A stretch of DNA of 64,000 bases from Volutella citrinella (Eukaryota > Ascomycota > Sordariomycetes > Hypocreales > Nectriaceae), in contig JAWZSP010000001.1 of NCBI GenBank assembly GCA_034401135.1, positions 5,642,001 to 5,706,000 on the forward strand. Reading direction: 5' to 3'. Position 1 is the first letter of the stretch. Each line of letters begins with the position of its first letter. Under the pieces are notes generated by a model that was not told the origin of the DNA, ran no database searches, and saw nothing but the letters and a program-made list of their open reading frames with translations. This document shows positions 59,601 through 64,000 of the stretch, in pieces. The translations under genes and the position numbers were made by a program.

Positions 59601-61497
59601 GAGGTTTGGCTACGGTCGCTCCCGTCGAAAGGCGGACCGCCAAAGCCCCGGCCGATGGAGCCGAAGTTGGGCGGAGGGTCGTGCGGCTTGTCACTACCGC
59701 TTGGTTCGTTGTCATCGTGTTCGTGGCGCTCGGCGGGAGGGCTTCGATACGGGTTGGTCTCGGACGGGCTCACAGGGCCAAGCTCGTCGCCATGGCCGCC
59801 CAGGTTCAGGCCGGACATGCCAAAGTCACTCGTCGAGCCCTTGACTGGGGTTCCCAGAGCAGCGCCGCGATTGCCCGAGGACTCAGTATCCTGAGCCCCA
59901 CCAAGCACTGCGCTCCCAGAAAGGTTCTCCTCGCCAAATGGGTCGGTGTCGGTACGAGGCCGCGAACGCCACGATTGCTGGTTAAGCGGATTCGAGCTCT
60001 CCATCGGCTTGGCCAAGATGTTCTCCTGGCTCTCCTTGGGGATCAGATGAGCGAGCCTGCTGCCACTAGCACCGGCAGGCCCTGTACGCTTGTCGCCAAT
60101 TGCCGAAGTGGCAGGCATGGCAAAGTTTCCAAAGCCGCCGGCGCCGGGAGTCGACTGGTTTGAGGGGGGCCAAATCGAACCAACGCCAGGCAGGCCGCCT
60201 GTGTTGGAGCGGGTGAGCGTTCCAAAAGGTGACTTCAACGGGGCCTCACGACCTGGTAGCTCGCCATCAGAGTCGTCGGGGTCCGTCTCCCTCAGGTCAG
60301 TATTCTTGCGGGGAAACCAGTAGGAAGGGTCGTCTCGCGAAAATCGGGCAGATGTAGGAGAGGCCACGGCACTCGGGCTGAAGGGGTTCGAATCCACGGT
60401 TTCGCGGCGACGAGTGCCCGGGCGGGTGGCGGACGAGGGCGAGCTCACTCCAAAGGCAGTGTTGACTCCTTGGGAGAGCGAGGCCTTGCGACCGTTGGTG
60501 CCGCCCTGGTGAGCCTCTTTATTTTGAGTGGGTGGTTTCAGAGGGGAGTTGATTTCACCAAGAAAAGCCTGCGAGTTGTCAGTGAAACCATGCTTGGGCA
60601 AGGCTCCGGCTCGAAACTGTCCACGCACATCTTTCTCCTCCTCAGACAGGCCTAACAAGCCCATGGGAGTGCTGTCCCCCGTCTCGTCCCAGCAAGCACC
60701 TGGCTCTTGTGGAACATGGTTGTCATTGCTCTTTCCCCAGCCCCGAGTGGTGTGTCCGTTAACCTGACCTGGATTCCAGCCCGGGATGAACAACCGTGTG
60801 GGGTCGTCGTGCACCTTGACAGGGCGGAACATATCGAGAAGGTCCTCTTTTGTGTACCGCGCAGGGCCAAGTTCTTGCGTCAGAGCTTGCGGTTGAACAG
60901 TGGGCTCGGCACTGGGAGGGGGCTGAACGGCGTTGTCGGCGGGTACAGGCGACTGAGTGGTGGACTGTCCCAAGGGAGTCGTGGATGAGCGTCGGAACGT
61001 TAGAGTGCCGTTAGCTGAGCGTCCGTCTCGTCGTGCCCTGGGGAGCGAAAAAAGTCAGCCACGGATAATTAAGGAAAGGAAAGAGGCGTGAGAGCAGGCG
61101 TAGAATCAGTCTTGGCCAGGTCGCGTGTGCGGCCAGCCGGGTGTGCGCCAGTGCCGCATCGAGACTGGGCCCGTAGCCGCCGAAGTATACGGTCAGGCAC
61201 ATTAGGCTGCGGCAAACCACACATCAAGTGGGCGGGACGCAACACGGTGGTTCGTGATTGTGCAGCGAGTCCATGGCACACAGGAGCACGAGGGCACGGC
61301 ACGGCACGGGGTTGCAGCATCACCAAGGCGGCGCAGGGACGAAGCCATCTCGTGGGTGATGCAGAAAAAAAGGGAGTGCCAACTCACCAGTCTCCTCCAA
61401 CAGATCCCCTCCCATCAGCTCTCCCGCCCCGGGAGTCACGGTTGGCATTCTGACCAGCGGCTGCCGAGGCAAAGCTGGAGGGTAGATTCGCTGGCAT
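56651..61497 (-). CDS. GYF-domain protein, SMY2 type
   Basis: Three exons, complement of 61388-61497, 57031-61037 and 56651-56970, join in phase to 1478 residues. Intron 1 is 350 bases; intron 2 is 60. The protein begins MPANLPSSFASAAAGQNANR and continues across the first junction into WARRDGRSANGTLTFRRSS, a conserved opening of fungal GYF proteins. A long disordered Gly/Pro/Ser-rich region leads to the GYF domain (about 718-775): W720, Y722 and D724, then GPF (731-733), M738 and W741. The Asp at the fifth position marks the SMY2 subgroup that binds proline-rich PPGF-type ligands. The name-giving GYF tripeptide reads NFF (745-747). A Gln/Ala/Glu-rich coiled coil and repeated short Lys/Glu helices follow, and the C-terminus ends in PGRKKGKK. 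Relatives act in mRNA repression, translation control or COPII-linked transport in the cytoplasm. Domain assignment is firm; partner and role are inferred. Confidence 0.92.
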
Positions 61498-64000
61498 TAT
61501 GGGCGATCAGTGTCGGTGGTCGGCGGCGGTGTGCAGGGCTGCGTCGAGCACGGGAAGCTTGATACGTGGGGTGGGTAGCACGTATCGTTCGGGGTGGCGG
61601 CGCAAAAAAGGACGTCTCGCGCTGTCAATGGACGGGGAGGACGCAGTAGTATACAGAAGCGACGCAGGGGATAGCCCGGGATCGCAGGACTCTCTCGAAC
61701 TTGGGGTAGCCGGAGGGGGAGTCGCAACGGGAGCGTCGGGCGTCGAGCGAGGTGGACGGAACGGGGTGGCGTATTGGATCGGGACCGCTTGTACAGAAAC
61801 GCTGCGGAACGGGCTGGCTTGCGAGGCTTGCAAAAAAATAATAAATGATTGAGGCCGGCGATGGTGCGCGGCGTCGTCGTTTGGATATGTGGTTGGAGCG
61901 CGGGGGGAGTAGCAGAGAAGCTGGTTTGTATGGATGGTGATGGAATCACTGTTTCGTCGTCGGGGATGCTTTTGCACAGAGAAGAAAAAATCGATGGATT
62001 TTTGGGAAATGGAAAATTGGACCTCGCCGCGCCTGAGCCAGTAGCTTCAATCCAGCCTCCCCGCTCGTGGTGCTGGAGGCGATGGTTCAGTGGAGTGGGT
62101 GCCGGCCGTGCTGTCCATGGCCAGTGGAGGGCACCAATACCGGCATAGTTGCGGGTGGTGAGGGTGGTGACTGCCCGTCCGGCCACCTGAACCTTTACTG
62201 GGGAGGCTGTAGCGTAGCGGCACCAGGAGCCACTGAAACACCAACGCGTAGCCCCCGAAGCGGCCAAGCCAGCCACTGAAGCCAGTCCAGTCCACCACCT
62301 GAGTCACTGAGGCACTCTCAAAGGGATGCCACCGCAGTGTCCCAGATCCCCAGGTGGCCTCTACCCGTGGTTACCGTCGAGCTAACCGAAAATAGGTACG
62401 ACCGGGTTTTAGCCGGCCGAAGGGCACCACTACGCTGGGCAGCCACCCAATGGGCAACTTGCAAGGCCAGGCCCCCCCTTGCCCTGACCAGCCGTCCAGA
62501 TCCATCAGGGCTGAGTCCTGACCCTCAGACCCCTCCGACCTCCAGACCATCGTGCTGAGTGGAAGTGGAGATGGAGCACGGCAACGATGCGCTGTTCAAA
62601 TCGATGAAAGGAAGTGCATAATGATTTAATACGTGGTGAAGCTCTTTGGCTGCATGAACCAACCAACCGTCCGTCTCTTCTTCAGCCCCCCTCACCAACC
62701 AAGGTCCTCCTTCCCATTGGTTTAACTGGCCTCCATATCGTCCCTTGCCCCACGAGACAGACACAGAGAGGCAACACAAGATACACAACGAGAACACAGA
62801 TCCCCGCCCCCAATCCGATATGGGGCTGGGAAAGCTTCGAGAACCATCGCCAATGTCACGTGCCTTGGTCTGGCTCCGTCCAAAGCTGGACCGCGGCGCA
62901 GAAGTTTAAGCTTCCAGCCACAGGAGCAGGATATCGAATACGTAATAATGAACACCTACTACTTCCTGCTGTTACTGCTCCTACAACTTGTGGGTGACCG
63001 ATTGAGCCATCGTCTGGCGGGGAGCATCGCTGCAGTGCTTGGCCAGCATCCCTAGCCCCAGCCACCACCATCAGGTCACTGATGGATCCCCAGTCCAGTC
63101 AGAAACAGTGACACGGTCTGGCTGTGCTCAGGCTGTTGGTCCGGGTTTGTTTTGGGTGTGGCCGCACCGCCATTCCTCAGGTACCCTCGATAGGGATAAC
63201 GCAAGGTACGCGCGCCCTGGGATTGGCGTTGGCCGCGCGCTGTGCTGCACGTCATGCCCTGAAATGCCCGATGCTGTACCACTTCCCGTCACGTTCCCCT
63301 CCACCAAGCCTCCCATCTATTGTAAGCATGGCAAGGCGGTTGCATTTGTACGGTGCGCGGATCGGTCGCGTCTCGCCGATCACTCGCTACGTTGCGCAAG
63401 CCCTCTTCCAGAACTCCTGTTCTTGCAGCCGTCCACACTGAAGCGATCCCATCACTGCAAGCCGTCAATTGGGTTTGTCAAGGCGCGTGCAATCAGCAAT
63501 TGAAACGCAAGCATTGGCTGTTATGCTTAAATAAAAGGGCCGTCTCAGATGTCCGGGGAAACACTAGCTGTCGCGTCTCCTTCACCCTGCTCTTATTCAT
63601 TGGATCAATGACTCAGTTGTGTTTTCAGGATTCCGATATGTATTCAGATCTGGGAATCGGTACTCCGCACGGACATCCGCACGAAAGTGCCCTCATGTCA
63701 TGCCAATCCTTCAACTCTTGGGAATCGGCCCCTTGTCGGATCAGTTGCTGTGCATGCTCTCCGGAAACTGGTTATCGACGCACATCCAGGTTTACACAGC
63801 ATATACACGCAGTGTCATGTCGTCGCTGTGCTCTTCTCGCGTCCGCACGAGCAGTGTCCTGGCGTTGTGAGGAAACTGCTACCCCATCGGCATTCGGCCT
63901 CCAAGTCTGAGTAGCGAGCTGGTCGACGCGCCGCAGCCCCGCGTCGCGTCTCCCTGGATGAAAGAGTTGAGTGACACGAAGTAAATATCGTGGCTGACCG
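61498..64000. other. Upstream region of the GYF gene, to right edge
   Basis: Holds the GYF promoter and 5' leader, followed by about 2 kb in which no frame is recognisable. The largest, a minus-strand frame of 259 codons at 61497-62276 and a plus-strand frame of 185 codons at 63353-63910, are Ser/Arg/Pro or Cys/Ser-rich with no linked exons or domains. No gene is cut by the right edge as far as can be seen. Confidence 0.5.

Noticed and set aside
63353..63910. 185-codon frame near the right edge
   Set aside because: Cys/Ser/Arg-rich mixture without domain or codon bias; nothing to support it as a gene.

Overview
The window is nuclear DNA of a filamentous ascomycete, most likely Sordariomycetes and probably Hypocreales. 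Evidence: short GT-AG introns with CTAAC/CTGAC-type branch points, GC-rich codon third positions, a fungal-specific elongation factor 3 gene, an Asp f 4-type secreted protein, a HET-domain gene, a TRI5-family terpene synthase and a TRPY-type vacuolar channel. The order assignment is inference; the exon structures below were built by hand, checking splice motifs and reading-frame phase.

Layout from left to right: Asp f 4-like secreted protein (minus, 939-1820); AAA ATPase with a long low-complexity N-terminus (minus, 6472-9717, 4 exons); Yvc1/TRPY vacuolar cation channel (plus, 13494-15851, 5 exons); macro-domain protein (minus, 16322-16975); short HET-domain protein (minus, 18007-19170, 2 exons); TRI5-family sesquiterpene synthase (minus, 20970-22703, 3 exons); a small secreted protein, found only by splicing four short exons (minus, 30287-30956); elongation factor 3 (plus, 36678-40403, 3 exons); DIP5-like amino-acid permease (minus, 43802-45670, 3 exons); Emw1/TTC27-type TPR protein (plus, 53050-56166); SMY2-type GYF-domain protein (minus, 56651-61497, 3 exons). 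Only 11 genes can be supported in 64 kb, so the window is gene-sparse, with intergenic blocks of about 4-8 kb at 1.8-6.5, 9.7-13.5, 22.7-30.3, 31.0-36.7 and 45.7-53.0 kb.

The genes do not form one pathway. Translation, cell-wall, transport and channel genes are conserved housekeeping functions. The 16-31 kb part is more accessory in character: macro domain, HET domain, an orphan terpene synthase and a secreted candidate effector lie in a row on the minus strand, separated by microsatellite-rich or gene-free DNA. No cytochrome P450, transporter or regulator was seen beside the terpene synthase, so a biosynthetic cluster is not supported inside the window. A lower-GC stretch at about 32.0-33.6 kb next to a 20-base T run may be a decayed retroposed element. 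No tRNA, rRNA, intact transposon or CRISPR array was seen.
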